DNA from: an uncultured Geobacteraceae bacterium
Lineage (GTDB): Bacteria > Desulfobacterota > Desulfuromonadia > Geobacterales > Pseudopelobacteraceae
Length of the DNA stretch: 50,437 nucleotides
Direction: 5' to 3'
NCBI GenBank assembly: GCA_903925005.1
Contig: CAIYDX010000142.1
Location: 1 to 50,437, forward strand
Under the pieces are notes generated by a model. It had not been told where the DNA came from, searched no databases, and was given only the letters and a program-made list of their open reading frames with translations. Below are positions 36,038 through 46,377 of this stretch, one piece after another (the stretch's first letter is position 1; each line of letters begins with the position of its first letter). Both the position numbers and the translations under genes were made by a program.

Positions 36038-36241
36038 TAAGCCCCCAACCATCTAAAGTAACTAAGTAATTTTAACTATTTCGACAAATTCTGAATTTGT
36101 GTGACAGTATACTATAACAATAGTTTATACAACCGCAAATTTTTATCACAAGGAAAAGCATCGGCATAAGCCAAGCAGAGAGAATAGGCCATTAAAGCAC
36201 GTGCTGTTTGAACTTTGACCACAAATAAACGTGACAAGTAC

Positions 36242-36285
36242 AAAAAAACGCCGTTCCTCCGTTATCAAAACGGAAAAACGGCGTT
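36242..36285 (-). terminator. Rho-independent terminator after holA
   Basis: An AACGCCGTT/AACGGCGTT stem with a longer paired interior (36247-36285) is followed on the minus strand by a run of seven T (36242-36248). It ends the che-leuS-lptE-holA run. Confidence 0.85.
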
Positions 36286-36313
36286 GACGAAGTCAACTAT
36301 GATAGTACGCCGA

Positions 36314-37309
36314 TTACCAGCTGCCGGTACAAATCCCCATGGTCAAACCGTGCAGGAGCGTATACGGCTGGCCGCCGGTTTTTGAAGCGACATCACACCT
36401 GTAAAACTCGTCAAAAATACGCTTTAATTCCCTTCGCGGAAAATTGCGGGCTTGCGCAACAATCTCACCGAGAAAAAACGAATTTATGGAGAGTTCCCTG
36501 CTGATATCGGCCGGCTGCATTTTTTTGTCGAGCAGTTCTCTGACGCGCCATAACTGCCGAAAATGCCGGGTCAACGCGCCGATCATCATCGGCGCCTCCT
36601 CACCGTTCAAAAACAGGGCATCCAGACTTCTGATCGAATTCTGGACATCACGAAGCCCGAGAAACTTTGCCAGTTCAAACGCGGTAAACGCCTTGCTGCT
36701 GCTGGCCATGGTACGAACATCGTCTACCGTTATGCGGGACTTTGTACCGACGTAGACCACCAACTTTTGAATCTGTGAACTCAATTCCTGCAAGTTGTTG
36801 CCGATCAGTGCCGATAACAGTTCGGCGGCGGCGGTTTCAATCGGCTTCCCTTGAGCAACCGATTCACTCTGTATGAATCCGGAAAGCTTGTTGTCGTAGA
36901 AGCGTTTGTATTCGACCAGAACGCCATGTTTTTTAAATTCCAGAAAGAACTTCTTGCGCTGATCGATCTTGGTGCCGGTCAATAGCAGACAGGTGCCGGG
37001 CGACGGATTCAGAATATACGGCAGCATCATTTCAAGAGCTTCGGCTTTGAGCTGTTCGGCCCGTTTAACCAGAACCGCACGCCGCTCCGCGAACATCGGC
37101 AGTGTCTGCGCGGCATCGACGATATCAACCCCTTTGGATTCATTGCCGTAGAAGAGATTGAAATTGAAGTCCTTAAGAGTCGGATCGACCGCCCGGTCAA
37201 GCAGCATATTAACCGCCCGCTCGACGAGAAACTGCTCTTCACCATAAAGGAAGCAGATGGTCGGCACGGTCCCCTTTTTCAGGGATATTTCAAACTCCTG
37301 AGGCGTCAT
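36314..37309 (-). CDS. holA: DNA polymerase III delta subunit
   Basis: A 331-residue HolA, the clamp-loader subunit that opens the sliding clamp. The pattern CFLYGEEQFLVERAVNMLLD near the N-terminus, TCLLLTGTKIDQRKKF, and the C-terminal helical collar domain (AFTAFELAKFLGLRDVQNSIRSLDALF, ALTRHFRQLWRVREL) is standard. It starts 2 bases after lptE, the common lptE-holA arrangement, and is followed by a strong terminator. Confidence 0.94.
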   Translation of the reverse strand: MTPQEFEISLKKGTVPTICFLYGEEQFLVERAVNMLLDRAVDPTLKDFNFNLFYGNESKGVDIVDAAQTLPMFAERRAVLVKRAEQLKAEALEMMLPYILNPSPGTCLLLTGTKIDQRKKFFLEFKKHGVLVEYKRFYDNKLSGFIQSESVAQGKPIETAAAELLSALIGNNLQELSSQIQKLVVYVGTKSRITVDDVRTMASSSKAFTAFELAKFLGLRDVQNSIRSLDALFLNGEEAPMMIGALTRHFRQLWRVRELLDKKMQPADISRELSINSFFLGEIVAQARNFPRRELKRIFDEFYRCDVASKTGGQPYTLLHGLTMGICTGSW

Positions 37310-37311
37310 AA

Positions 37312-37848
37312 TCAGTAGGACTCTTCCAGCGCAGAGATGAATTTATGGGCTGCTATGCGGGAGACGGCGTCAAGAGCCTGCTCTTCGGCGTTGTGCTGCA
37401 AGGCAAGGTCGGTACCGGCTGGGAACTGTTTTGTTCCTTTGATCTGCCCTTTCCAAAGTGGTGCTGCTTCCCCTTTTTTTATGATTTCAAGCTCAACTTC
37501 CAGAGTCAATTTATATTCACGAGCCTGGTCGAGAGCATTATATGAGACGACAATATTGGAATAGGAAATAATCCTGGCCTTCATTGTAAGATCGGCACCC
37601 CCTTCACTGCCTGCGGGAGCCAATCCGCGCAAGGCATGAAGCTCTTCATAAAACGCTCTGCGCAGAACGGTTTGTGCCGTACCGCTGATGGTTTCGTTAC
37701 TGAAAAACGGTACCCATACCGTACGGGCAGTTCCAAATCGTCCGGATTGGGATTGTGAGTGAGAGTTCGTCAGATAATATCCGCACCCCGCTGCCGTAAT
37801 CAGCAGTGTTGCAAGCATCAAACTCCTCACCAATCGTAAAACAGGCAT
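37312..37848 (-). CDS. lptE: LPS-assembly lipoprotein LptE
   Basis: A 178-residue outer-membrane lipoprotein: signal peptide with lipobox ending at C22 (ITAAGC) then GYYLTNSHS, and the LptE core TVWVPFFSNETISGTAQTVLRRAFYEEL. With LptD it inserts lipopolysaccharide in the outer membrane. The leuS-lptE-holA gene order is widespread in Gram-negative bacteria and supports the call. It starts 3 bases after leuS. Confidence 0.9.
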   Translation of the reverse strand: MPVLRLVRSLMLATLLITAAGCGYYLTNSHSQSQSGRFGTARTVWVPFFSNETISGTAQTVLRRAFYEELHALRGLAPAGSEGGADLTMKARIISYSNIVVSYNALDQAREYKLTLEVELEIIKKGEAAPLWKGQIKGTKQFPAGTDLALQHNAEEQALDAVSRIAAHKFISALEESY

Positions 37849-37851
37849 CCC

Positions 37852-40323
37852 TTACCCCACCACAATATTAACGAGTTTGCCCGGTACACAGATAACTTTG
37901 CGAACCGTCTGCCCTTCAAGAAACGGAGCGATCTTTTCATCTGCCAAAGCAAGCGCTTTAAGTTCATCCTCGCCGGTACCGACAGCCACCGTCACCTTGG
38001 AACGCAATTTCCCGTTAACCTGAACAACTATCAGGAGCTCTTCGTCAACCACCGCGCCCGGATCATAGGCGGGCCAATCGGTTTGAGTCAGTGCCGAAGC
38101 GTTGCCAAGCCGCTGCCAGAGTTCCTCGGTAATATGAGGGACAAAAGGGGCCAACAGCAGAACAACGCTCTGGAGAGCTTCTTTCATAACCGCCGGGAAT
38201 TGCGGCGAGGCAAGCTCGGCCGGCTGAAGGATATTAAGCAGCTCCATTACCGAGGCTATCGCCGTATTGAAATGGAAACGCTCCTCCAGATCTTCGGTGA
38301 CTTTACGGATCGTTTTATGGACGGCGCGGCGCAAAACCCTCTCTTCGGCGGAGAGTGAACCGGGATCAAGCGGGCCGGCGTTCTTTATCACGTCGAGACG
38401 GTCATGAACCAGTTTCCAGATTCGGCTTAAGAAGCGGAAAGAGCCTTCCACACCCTGATCGTTCCAGTCGAGATCTTTCTCGGGCGGCGCGGCGAAGAGC
38501 GAAAAGAGTCGGGCGGTATCCGCCCCGTATTTCGAGATCAAGGCGTCAGGATCGACAACGTTCCCTTTCGACTTGCTCATTTTGGCGCCGTCTTTAATGA
38601 CCATCCCCTGCGTCAAAAGATTAACAAACGGTTCATCGGCGGAAATGTGCCCCAGATCGCGCATGACCTTGGTGAAGAAGCGGGCGTACAGCAGATGCAG
38701 AACGGCGTGCTCGATGCCGCCGATGTACTGATCGACCGACATCCAGTAGTCAACGGAGTCACGGTCAAGAATGCCGTCTTTGAAGTCAGGGCAGCAGTAA
38801 CGCAGGAAATACCAGGACGACTGAACAAAAGTGTCCATCGTATCGGTTTCACGCCTTGCAGCCATGCCACAAACGGGACAGGTACAGTTTACGAAAGACT
38901 CCATTCGGGCGAGCGGGCTGCCACCCTCGCCGCTGAATGCGACATCCTTCGGAAGCACCACCGGCAGGTCTTTTTCCGGCACCGGCACGACACCGCAACT
39001 GTCGCAATAGATGACCGGGATCGGATTACCCCAGTAGCGCTGGCGTGAAATACCCCAGTCGCGGAGACGGAAATTAACCGTCTTTGTCCCCTGACTTTGA
39101 GATTGCAGAAAATCGGCTATTGCCTCTTTTGCATCACTGCTGAGCATACCGTTAAACTGGCCCGAGTTCGCCATAATGCCGACTTCGGTGTATGCCTCGG
39201 ACATGGTGGCCGGATCGAGCACTGTCCCGACCGGCTGGATAACAACTATCAGCGGCAGATCGTATTTTTTGGCAAATTCGAAATCGCGCTGATCATGGGT
39301 CGGCACAGCCATAACAGCGCCGGTACCGTAATCCGTCAGCACGAAGTTGGCCAGGAAAATCGGCATCCGCGCTCCGGTTACCGGATTGGTGCAGTATGAA
39401 CCGGTAAATACCCCCTCTTTTTCAAAATCATCGGCGGTACGTTTGATCCGGTCGGTTTTTCTGGTTTTATCTATAAACGCGACTACCTGATCCCTGCGAT
39501 CGGCGGTGGTCAGTTCCAGGGCACGGGGATGTTCCGGTGCCAACGACATGAAGGTCGCACCAAAAACAGTGTCTTGACGCGTGGTGAACACGCGGATCGA
39601 TTCCGTGCTGTTTTCAACCGGAAAATCTATCTCACAGCCGAAACTCTTGCCGATCCAGTTGCGCTGCATGACGAGAACGCGCTCCGGCCAGCCGGGGAGT
39701 TTAAACGTGTTTTCAAGAAGCTCCTCGGCATAATCGGTTATCCGGAAAAACCACTGATCAAGCTCTTTCTGGTTGACTTCGGTGTCGCAGCGCCAGCAGC
39801 CGCCATCTTCAACCTGCTCATTGGCGAGTACCGTTTCGCATTTTGGACACCAGTTGACAAAGGAGGTCTTCTTGTAGGCCAGCCGCTTGGCAAACATTTC
39901 CAGAAACAGTTTCTGTTCCCAGCGGTAATAGTCGAGGTCGCAGGTAGCCAGTTCGCGGTCCCAGTCGTAGGAAAAGCCCATCTTCTTGATCTGGTTCCGC
40001 ATGTAATCTATATTTTCGTATGTCCAGGTCGCAGGGTGACTCTTGTTCTGGATAGCCGCGTTTTCGGCCGGCATGCCGAAAGCATCCCATCCCATCGGAT
40101 GCATGACATTGAATCCGCGCATCCTTTTGAACCTGCCGATAACATCGCCGATAGAATAATTACGGACATGCCCCATATGGATACGGCCGGACGGATACGG
40201 AAACATCTCCAGGAGATAGTATTTTTGTTTCTCCCTGTCAGCGGATACCTTAAAAGTTTTTTCGTTTTCCCAAACTGACTGCCATTTCTGTTCCACATCT
40301 TTCGGTGAGTACTTCTGCTCCAC
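37852..40323 (-). CDS. leuS: Leucyl-tRNA synthetase
   Basis: An 823-residue class I synthetase with HIGH as HMGH (residues 49-52) in [15 protein letters not shown], the CP1 editing domain ([15 protein letters not shown]), zinc-type cysteines ([21 protein letters not shown]), and KMSKSKGN at about 579-586. Start is GTG at 40323 with AAAGGA upstream. It is separated from cheB by 82 bases, so it may be in the same transcript or have its own promoter there. Confidence 0.97.
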   Translation of the reverse strand: MEQKYSPKDVEQKWQSVWENEKTFKVSADREKQKYYLLEMFPYPSGRIHMGHVRNYSIGDVIGRFKRMRGFNVMHPMGWDAFGMPAENAAIQNKSHPATWTYENIDYMRNQIKKMGFSYDWDRELATCDLDYYRWEQKLFLEMFAKRLAYKKTSFVNWCPKCETVLANEQVEDGGCWRCDTEVNQKELDQWFFRITDYAEELLENTFKLPGWPERVLVMQRNWIGKSFGCEIDFPVENSTESIRVFTTRQDTVFGATFMSLAPEHPRALELTTADRRDQVVAFIDKTRKTDRIKRTADDFEKEGVFTGSYCTNPVTGARMPIFLANFVLTDYGTGAVMAVPTHDQRDFEFAKKYDLPLIVVIQPVGTVLDPATMSEAYTEVGIMANSGQFNGMLSSDAKEAIADFLQSQSQGTKTVNFRLRDWGISRQRYWGNPIPVIYCDSCGVVPVPEKDLPVVLPKDVAFSGEGGSPLARMESFVNCTCPVCGMAARRETDTMDTFVQSSWYFLRYCCPDFKDGILDRDSVDYWMSVDQYIGGIEHAVLHLLYARFFTKVMRDLGHISADEPFVNLLTQGMVIKDGAKMSKSKGNVVDPDALISKYGADTARLFSLFAAPPEKDLDWNDQGVEGSFRFLSRIWKLVHDRLDVIKNAGPLDPGSLSAEERVLRRAVHKTIRKVTEDLEERFHFNTAIASVMELLNILQPAELASPQFPAVMKEALQSVVLLLAPFVPHITEELWQRLGNASALTQTDWPAYDPGAVVDEELLIVVQVNGKLRSKVTVAVGTGEDELKALALADEKIAPFLEGQTVRKVICVPGKLVNIVVG

Positions 40324-40405
40324 GGTAATTTCCTTTCGTGCCTTGATTATATCTGATTGTTCACAACTTGTTGGATCTTTGCCGCCATCGACCGCCGTCC
40401 CAAAA

Positions 40406-41485
40406 TCAGGAAAACCCGCCCTGGGTAATTATTTCCGACACAACGCGATCGAGCGGAACACAGTGGTCAACAACACCGGTCGCAACCGCTTCACGCGGCA
40501 TGCCGTATACTACGGCACTCTCTTCCGATTCCGCAATCACGCACCCACCATGCTCCTTAATGGTCCGTATCCCCTTGCTGCCATCGTTGCCCATTCCGGT
40601 CAGGATCACGGCCGCCACTCTCTTGCGGTAAATGCCCGCGCATGACTCAAGCATGGCATCGACAGAGGGAACATATCGATCGGATCCCGAGGGAGCAACA
40701 ATACGCGCTGTTACCTGCCCGCCGCAGACTTCGAAAACCATATTCTTCCCACCTGGAGCGATCAGAATTCTGCCCGGAAGGACTAGATCGCCATCCTCAG
40801 CTTCTTTTATATCAAAAAGTGAAGAGCGATTGAGCCGGTCCGCAAAGGCTTTTGTAAAACCGGCCGGCATATGCTGGGAAACAACGACTGCAAAAGGGTA
40901 TTTCTGCTCGAAGGCCGAAAATATCTGCTGCAGAGCTGGTGGACCTCCGGTAGAGGAGCCGATTGCGACCAGATCTATGGCATGCTGAATACCAATTCCA
41001 GCCTTTCCGGCAGGTTCTGCAGACTCTTGTCCGACCGGACTGCGCTCCGGGATATCATACTCCGGGACTGTGCGGACATGACTGCCCGGTTTAAGCGCAA
41101 GGATTTGCAGCACCTTTTTATGAAGGTCTTCTTTTATTGAAAGCAGTTCAACCGAAGCGCTGCTGGATGGCTTGGCAATGAAGTCAAGCGCCCCGAGTTC
41201 AAGCGCCCTGAAAACTTTGTCCGCACCGCTCAAGGCGCTGATCACAATTACCGGCAGTGAAAAACGGGTCGTCAGGATTCGCAGCAGCGTGAAACCGTCC
41301 ATCTTGGGCATTTCCAGATCTAGGGTAATCAGATCTGGCTTGAGTGCAATTACCTTTTGGATGCCCTCTTCTCCGTTTATCGCATATCCCACTACTTCAA
41401 CGGAATCTAGTCCTTCGAGCATGCGGGTTATGCTGCGGCGGCTGAAAGCCGAATCATCCACGACAACAATCTTGATTTTTTTCAT
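40406..41485 (-). CDS. cheB: Chemotaxis protein-glutamate methylesterase CheB
   Basis: A 359-residue CheB: receiver domain with acidic pair at D10/D11 and phosphoacceptor D56 ([12 protein letters not shown]), a linker, and the methylesterase domain with catalytic Ser in [11 protein letters not shown], His in [10 protein letters not shown] and Asp in [10 protein letters not shown]. It removes methyl groups from receptors and balances CheR. Its start overlaps the cheR stop (ATGA). Confidence 0.96.
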   Translation of the reverse strand: MKKIKIVVVDDSAFSRRSITRMLEGLDSVEVVGYAINGEEGIQKVIALKPDLITLDLEMPKMDGFTLLRILTTRFSLPVIVISALSGADKVFRALELGALDFIAKPSSSASVELLSIKEDLHKKVLQILALKPGSHVRTVPEYDIPERSPVGQESAEPAGKAGIGIQHAIDLVAIGSSTGGPPALQQIFSAFEQKYPFAVVVSQHMPAGFTKAFADRLNRSSLFDIKEAEDGDLVLPGRILIAPGGKNMVFEVCGGQVTARIVAPSGSDRYVPSVDAMLESCAGIYRKRVAAVILTGMGNDGSKGIRTIKEHGGCVIAESEESAVVYGMPREAVATGVVDHCVPLDRVVSEIITQGGFS

Positions 41486-42360
41486 AGGGAGCCTCCCGCC
41501 GAAAAACGATCCGGTTTTTGGTAGATCATGTCGTTTTTGAAATGCCGCAGTGAGAACAAGGTCGTGATATTCATCAGAGATTCAGAATGTCCAAGCAGAA
41601 GAAAACCTCCATCGTATAATGCGGAATGAAATGATTCTATAACCCGTTTTTTTGCAGCCTGATCAAAGTAGATTATCACATTACGGCAAAAAATCAGGTC
41701 GACCTTGCCGAGCATGGTCAGGCGATGTCTGTCAAAAAGGTTGAGATGACTGATGGTAACCAACTCGCGGATTGAATCGTTTACCTTATAGCCGTCATCT
41801 TGCTTATGAAAGAAAAGCCGCAGTTGATTCTCTTCCGTCGCCCGAAATGATGGCGTGCCATATACGGCACGACGCGCCTGCTGTAATACTTTCTGACTGA
41901 TGTCGGTACCGATAATTTCAATTTTCCATCCCGCAAGTTCAGGAATGGTACTAAGCAGCATCGCGATGGTGTACGGCTCTTCGCCGGTGGAGCATCCAGC
42001 GCTCCATATTCGTAAAGAACGGCTCCCGCGGGCCGACTTTATTTTGATCAGTTCAGGAATAATCTCATCGGCAAAGGCTTTCAGCTGGAACGACTCGCGA
42101 AAAAAATATGTTTCGTTTGTAGTCAGAACATCCATTATGTCCATTAGTTCTTGTTCTTTGCTTCGATTATACTTCAAAAAATGATAATAGTCGTAAAAAG
42201 ATGGGAGGTTCAGCTCTGTCAAACGGCGAAAAAGGCGCTTTTCAAGAATATACTTTGAGTCCTGATCAAAATAAATACCGCAATGTTCGTAGATGCAATC
42301 CCGCAAAAGGCAGAATTCATCATCGGACATACTATTGTCATGTGGCAATAATAACTTCAT
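41482..42360 (-). CDS. cheR: Chemotaxis protein methyltransferase CheR
   Basis: An SAM-dependent methyltransferase of receptor glutamates: an N-terminal helical domain (DDEFCLLRDCIYEHCGIYFDQDSKYILEKRL), the SAM motif RIWSAGCSTGEEPYTIAM and FCRNVIIYFD. The start at 42360 is chosen because it avoids overlap with the HEAT gene and has AGG at 9 bases, giving 292 residues; the frame runs 27 codons further. No tetratricopeptide tail is present. Confidence 0.94.
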   Translation of the reverse strand: MKLLLPHDNSMSDDEFCLLRDCIYEHCGIYFDQDSKYILEKRLFRRLTELNLPSFYDYYHFLKYNRSKEQELMDIMDVLTTNETYFFRESFQLKAFADEIIPELIKIKSARGSRSLRIWSAGCSTGEEPYTIAMLLSTIPELAGWKIEIIGTDISQKVLQQARRAVYGTPSFRATEENQLRLFFHKQDDGYKVNDSIRELVTISHLNLFDRHRLTMLGKVDLIFCRNVIIYFDQAAKKRVIESFHSALYDGGFLLLGHSESLMNITTLFSLRHFKNDMIYQKPDRFSAGGSL

Positions 42361-42367
42361 GAACAGC

Positions 42368-44191
42368 CTAGTTTGAATTGAAGTGTTCAAGAGACTTGGC
42401 GGCCTGTCGAGCAATGTCCTGATCACTGTTTTGAAGAGCATGACGAATGATGCTCTCCGCTTCCGCCCCGCCGATCTCTTCGAGAATCTTTAAGATTGTA
42501 ATTAATACCATCCCCTCGGCACCGGCATGAATATTCTTTATAATGGACAGTGCCCGGCCGGATTCTATTTTGGCAAGAGCCTTCAGAACAGCAGACCGCA
42601 CCCAGACATCCTCATCGCTGAAAGCATGTTCAAGAGCTTCAATCGTTGCCGTATCTTGCAATTCTCCAAGTGCATCGACTACGGCGACGCGAACTTCGGG
42701 GTTTTCATCAACAAGCGCCAAAACAAGTATTGAACCGGATGTCACCACACGGTTTATTCCGATTGCCGTCACCGCTGCCTTACGTACCTGCGGGTCTTCA
42801 TCTTTTATGAGCAGCAGCAGGCGATCCTGTTCACCCAAAGATGCAAGCAAAAGTGCGGCGGCTTTTCGGCGGCAAGGCAGCTTGGATGTACAAAAGTGAT
42901 CAACTTCAGACAACACAGCTGTACGGTTGAACTTGACAAGCGCCTGCAAACTGTCGACAGCCGCCGTATATACGCGAGCTTCGCTATCATCAATCAGTGA
43001 CACAAGGTCGGTAATCAATGTAATCAGGCCTAGCTTTCCGACCGCCAAAGCAGCGGCAATACGAACCTGCGGAGATGGATCGCGCACCGCTTCCTGAATA
43101 ACATCGTTAAAACCGGAATAACCACACTCGGCAATCAGAAGACAGAGACCGCTGCGTCCACTCTCGTCAAGGGCTGAATATCGGGAAACTATTTCATGCA
43201 ATGCATCGCGTCCGAATCCTTTAAGAGCTGAATAAGCGGCATCGGCGGAATGCTCGTCGGAGTATGCTTCAACAAGCAGAGGGATAAAGCGCGCATCGCT
43301 GGTCACAACGCTGATCCAAAGGAGAGCTTCCGTCAACCCCGCATCCCGATTGTCATATAACTCCAGCAGACCGGCAACAATGGCAGTTCCTTTAAGCAGC
43401 TGAATCTCTTCACGAATCAGTACCTGCGACGCAGCCTGAGATCTACCGTAGATTTTATACAGAGCCTTGACGGCAGCAGCGCGATTATTTTTCTGACGGC
43501 AGGTGAAACTGTTCAGCAACAGCATGAAAGAGCTTTCATCGGATATCGCTCCCAAACATTCAAAAACGGCTTTTTTAAGTATATCCTGGTCTGCCAGTTT
43601 TACCAGCGCTTCCGGTACCGGGGCCGGTTTTGCCAAAATCCCCAATGACCTCAAAGCACTGAAACGAAACAGCACCTCTTCTCTCGTCAAAACCGCCTGC
43701 ATCAGAAGCTCTGCGGCTTCCGCACCGCCAAGCGAGCCCAACTGCTCTGCGGCGGCCGAAGCAACATTCACTTCCGGATCATTCAGTGCCTGTAATAACG
43801 CTGGAACAAAAATCGGATCGCCGATAGCCCCCATTACATCAATGACGAATTTGCGCACATCGGCATTCTGATCCTGCACCATGTTCATCAGAGGCAAGGC
43901 CGATGCAGAGCCGAGGCGAATAACAGCTTCAGCAGCCGAGTTTCTTAGACCGGCATTATCTTCGTTGCGGAGAAGGTTTAGTAACTTCTCAATATAATTA
44001 AGGTCCGGCTTGGAGGAGACATAACACTCCACAGCCTCTTTTCGCACCCGCCAGCTTTCGTCTCCCATTGCGGTGAATAAAAGAGGCTGTGCGTCAGGGT
44101 GCGAAATATCCTTCAACGAATGCAGGGCTGATCTGCGAACTTCTTCATCAGCCGATTGAAGAGCGGAGCGAATTTTTTGATGATCAATCAC
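42368..44191 (-). CDS. HEAT-repeat protein of the chemosensory operon
   Basis: A 607-residue all-helical solenoid made of about 15-18 HEAT/PBS-lyase-type units (for example DEEVRRSALHSLKDI, DESWRVRKEAVECYV, DEDPQVRKAAVTAIGI, DENPEVRVAVVDALGEL). There is no signal peptide, membrane segment or catalytic motif; such solenoids are protein-binding scaffolds. It lies between cheW and cheR, 7 bases before cheR, so it very likely acts with the Che proteins. Which partner it binds is unknown. Confidence 0.88.
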   Translation of the reverse strand: MIDHQKIRSALQSADEEVRRSALHSLKDISHPDAQPLLFTAMGDESWRVRKEAVECYVSSKPDLNYIEKLLNLLRNEDNAGLRNSAAEAVIRLGSASALPLMNMVQDQNADVRKFVIDVMGAIGDPIFVPALLQALNDPEVNVASAAAEQLGSLGGAEAAELLMQAVLTREEVLFRFSALRSLGILAKPAPVPEALVKLADQDILKKAVFECLGAISDESSFMLLLNSFTCRQKNNRAAAVKALYKIYGRSQAASQVLIREEIQLLKGTAIVAGLLELYDNRDAGLTEALLWISVVTSDARFIPLLVEAYSDEHSADAAYSALKGFGRDALHEIVSRYSALDESGRSGLCLLIAECGYSGFNDVIQEAVRDPSPQVRIAAALAVGKLGLITLITDLVSLIDDSEARVYTAAVDSLQALVKFNRTAVLSEVDHFCTSKLPCRRKAAALLLASLGEQDRLLLLIKDEDPQVRKAAVTAIGINRVVTSGSILVLALVDENPEVRVAVVDALGELQDTATIEALEHAFSDEDVWVRSAVLKALAKIESGRALSIIKNIHAGAEGMVLITILKILEEIGGAEAESIIRHALQNSDQDIARQAAKSLEHFNSN

Positions 44192-44324
44192 GTGACAACT
44201 CCCGACTCTGATAAACAGAATAAAAGTGCGAGAACAAGGTAATTTTCTGCAGGAATGACGCAGATAGCGGCATCTAACTTCTTAAGCGCAAATGTGCCGT
44301 GACTGCAGGTAAGCGTTATGCCGT

Positions 44325-44780
44325 TCAAGCGGCATGAACAGAGCTGTGGGTACAAAGAAGAGTATCAATATTCAAAATCATAAAGACGCGGTTATTAAAG
44401 AGGCAGACACCCAGAACAAATTCCATCCCTATCCCGGATACTGCCTGGATTGGCGGTTTTATATCGGCAATCGGCACGGAAATTACTTCCATTACGTCAT
44501 CAACCATAAGAGCCAATAATTGACAAACCAGCGATACAATAAGCAATTTCCCGGAAGATGCGCCTGCCACGACAACCATCCCAAGCCGCGTTCTCATGTT
44601 CATTACCGGGATAACCACACCGCGAAGATTAATAACACCTTCCAGCAGGTCTGAAGCGCACGGTAGAGGCGCGAGATTCTGAGGAACGAGAATCTCGCGT
44701 ATTCTCATGATATCAACCGCAAACAGCTTGTCGCCAAGGCTGAAACAGGCCAGTTGGATATTTGTATTAGCCTCTTCCAT
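44325..44780 (-). CDS. cheW: CheW coupling protein
   Basis: A roughly 151-residue single-domain CheW: LACFSLGDKLFAVDIMRIREIL, LEGVINLRGVVIPVMNMRTRLGM and LLALMVDDVMEVISV. It bridges receptors and CheA. The ATG at 44780 is chosen over a GTG at 44789 from spacing, though the GTG is possible. A short hairpin (ATGCCG/CGGCAT) overlaps its stop, before the 133-base gap to the HEAT gene. It is the second of two CheW proteins in the operon. Confidence 0.92.
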   Translation of the reverse strand: MEEANTNIQLACFSLGDKLFAVDIMRIREILVPQNLAPLPCASDLLEGVINLRGVVIPVMNMRTRLGMVVVAGASSGKLLIVSLVCQLLALMVDDVMEVISVPIADIKPPIQAVSGIGMEFVLGVCLFNNRVFMILNIDTLLCTHSSVHAA

Positions 44781-44807
44781 GCTATTCACCGACCCCTTAA
44801 CACAGAT

Positions 44808-45560
44808 TTATGTCAGCACTCTTTTCCAGGTTTGGATTATGATCAAGCGCCCGTCGGAACGGCCAAGACCTGCGACAAAGTCACGATCAATCCCATCAAG
44901 TACGGCAGGAGTGGCCTCGACGTCATCAGGCTGAACCTGCACAACCTTGATCACTTCATCAACAAGCAGGCCGCTGAATGTATTATTATTTTTGATGACA
45001 ATAATCCGCTCTTTGCCGGTTGGTTCCTCACAGGTCAAACCAAGTCGAACGCGCATATCGATAATCGGAATTATTGTGCCTCGCAATGAAAGAACACCTG
45101 AAACAAAGGATGGGGCACGAGGAACTTCCGTCACCTCTCTCGTTTTTATGATCTCTTTTATATCCATGATATTTATACCATAGACTTCATTTGAAACCCG
45201 AAAACAGAGGAATTCAAGGCGGGATTCGATGGCGACCTCACCGGTAACTTCATCGGCAATGATTGACTCATCGTCACACCCTGCTGCGGCTCTGCCGGCC
45301 AAAATCGCTTCCAGCGGCGTGCATGTGACGGCAACATGTTCAGCAATAATCGGTGGTACTGCGACCGCTGAGGAATCTATTGCCGCGAAAAATGACTCTT
45401 TTTGAAAAAAATCCACCTCAGCAGGAGCGGGAGAAACCACCGGAACGGATTCAAACGTGCTCTTTGCCGGTTCAGGCGAAGATACCGTGAGAGAACTATA
45501 AACATCCCCTGGATCTTTGGGCGCCTCGAAGGACTTCTTTCTGATTTTTGCGAGATCCAT
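44808..45560 (-). CDS. CheW domain protein with long N-terminal extension
   Basis: A 250-residue protein. The last 140 residues are a CheW domain (LEFLCFRVSNEVYGINIMDIKEIIKTREVTEVPRAPSFVSGVLSLRGTIIPIIDMRVRLGL). The first 110 are low-complexity, Ser/Pro/Val-rich and probably disordered, with a conserved-looking start MDLAKIRKKS. The extension may act as a tether or docking arm. It follows the ATPase gene by 11 bases. Confidence 0.88.
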   Translation of the reverse strand: MDLAKIRKKSFEAPKDPGDVYSSLTVSSPEPAKSTFESVPVVSPAPAEVDFFQKESFFAAIDSSAVAVPPIIAEHVAVTCTPLEAILAGRAAAGCDDESIIADEVTGEVAIESRLEFLCFRVSNEVYGINIMDIKEIIKTREVTEVPRAPSFVSGVLSLRGTIIPIIDMRVRLGLTCEEPTGKERIIVIKNNNTFSGLLVDEVIKVVQVQPDDVEATPAVLDGIDRDFVAGLGRSDGRLIIIQTWKRVLT

Positions 45561-45571
45561 GTTTGTACCGC

Positions 45572-46372
45572 CTACATCATCAATTCATCTTTAATTTCGT
45601 TGATTATGTCCGAATCGATCAGGGCCGCATCGCATCCGTACGCGACCAGCAGGGCATTGGTTGCCATGGAATTGATCTTGCGAGGCACACCGCCGCTCAG
45701 TTCATGGATGCGCTGCACGGCATCCGGCGTAAATAATCCGGGAGCCCCCCCTGCCGCCTCAAGCCGAAAATCGAGATATTCCATTATTTCATCCGGCAAC
45801 AGCGGCTTCAGGTGATAGTGAAGCGAAATGCGCTGCCGCAACGGCTCGAAGCGGCTGGAAGACATCATCGGGCGCAATTCCGGCTGCCCCATAATGACGA
45901 CACCGAGCAGATTGCGATCATCGAGCTGGAAGTTAGTCAGAAGCCTGATCTCATCAAATACCTCGGCATCGGTAATCATCTGCGCTTCGTCAATCACCAG
46001 AACCGGACATATATCGCGTTGATTCAGAGAGTATACGGCGGTATGGATCTGATTGATCAGGTTGTCCTTGGCATCGGCCGGCTGTTCTACTTCAAGAATC
46101 CTGGCTATGGTCCTCAGGAATTCTATCGCATTCAAGCGCGGATTGATGATGTAGCAGAAACGGAAACGGGGGCCGAGACGATCCATCAAAGCCCGCGACA
46201 GCGTGGTTTTCCCGCACCCGATTTCGCCGGTCAACACGGCTAGTTCACGTTCTTCAACAACAAACTCAAGCCTGGCAAGAGCTTCTTCATGACCGCGACT
46301 CAAAAACAAAAACCGTGGATCGGGGGTTTTACTGAACGGTTTTTCCTTAAAGCCGAAATAACGTTTATACAT
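45572..46372 (-). CDS. ExeA/MshM-like AAA ATPase inside the che operon
   Basis: A 266-residue cytoplasmic ATPase: N-terminal MYKRYFGFKEKPFSKTPDPRFLFLS typical of the ExeA/GspA/MshM group, Walker A GEIGCGKTT (49-57), Walker B LVIDEAQ (D128/E129) and sensor segments (GVVIMGQPEL, SGGVPRKIN). It stops after the ATPase domain, without the membrane and peptidoglycan-binding parts of ExeA. Family members help assemble secretion or pilus machines. Here it sits 5 bases after cheA and 11 before cheW, so a role in placing or assembling the sensory array is inferred. Confidence 0.9.
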   Translation of the reverse strand: MYKRYFGFKEKPFSKTPDPRFLFLSRGHEEALARLEFVVEERELAVLTGEIGCGKTTLSRALMDRLGPRFRFCYIINPRLNAIEFLRTIARILEVEQPADAKDNLINQIHTAVYSLNQRDICPVLVIDEAQMITDAEVFDEIRLLTNFQLDDRNLLGVVIMGQPELRPMMSSSRFEPLRQRISLHYHLKPLLPDEIMEYLDFRLEAAGGAPGLFTPDAVQRIHELSGGVPRKINSMATNALLVAYGCDAALIDSDIINEIKDELMM

Positions 46373-46377
46373 GTATG

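Noticed and set aside
44215-44324. Sigma54-like element upstream of the HEAT gene (CGGCACATTTGCGC)
   Set aside because: The GG to GC spacing is one base short, so it does not fit a functional -24/-12 promoter.
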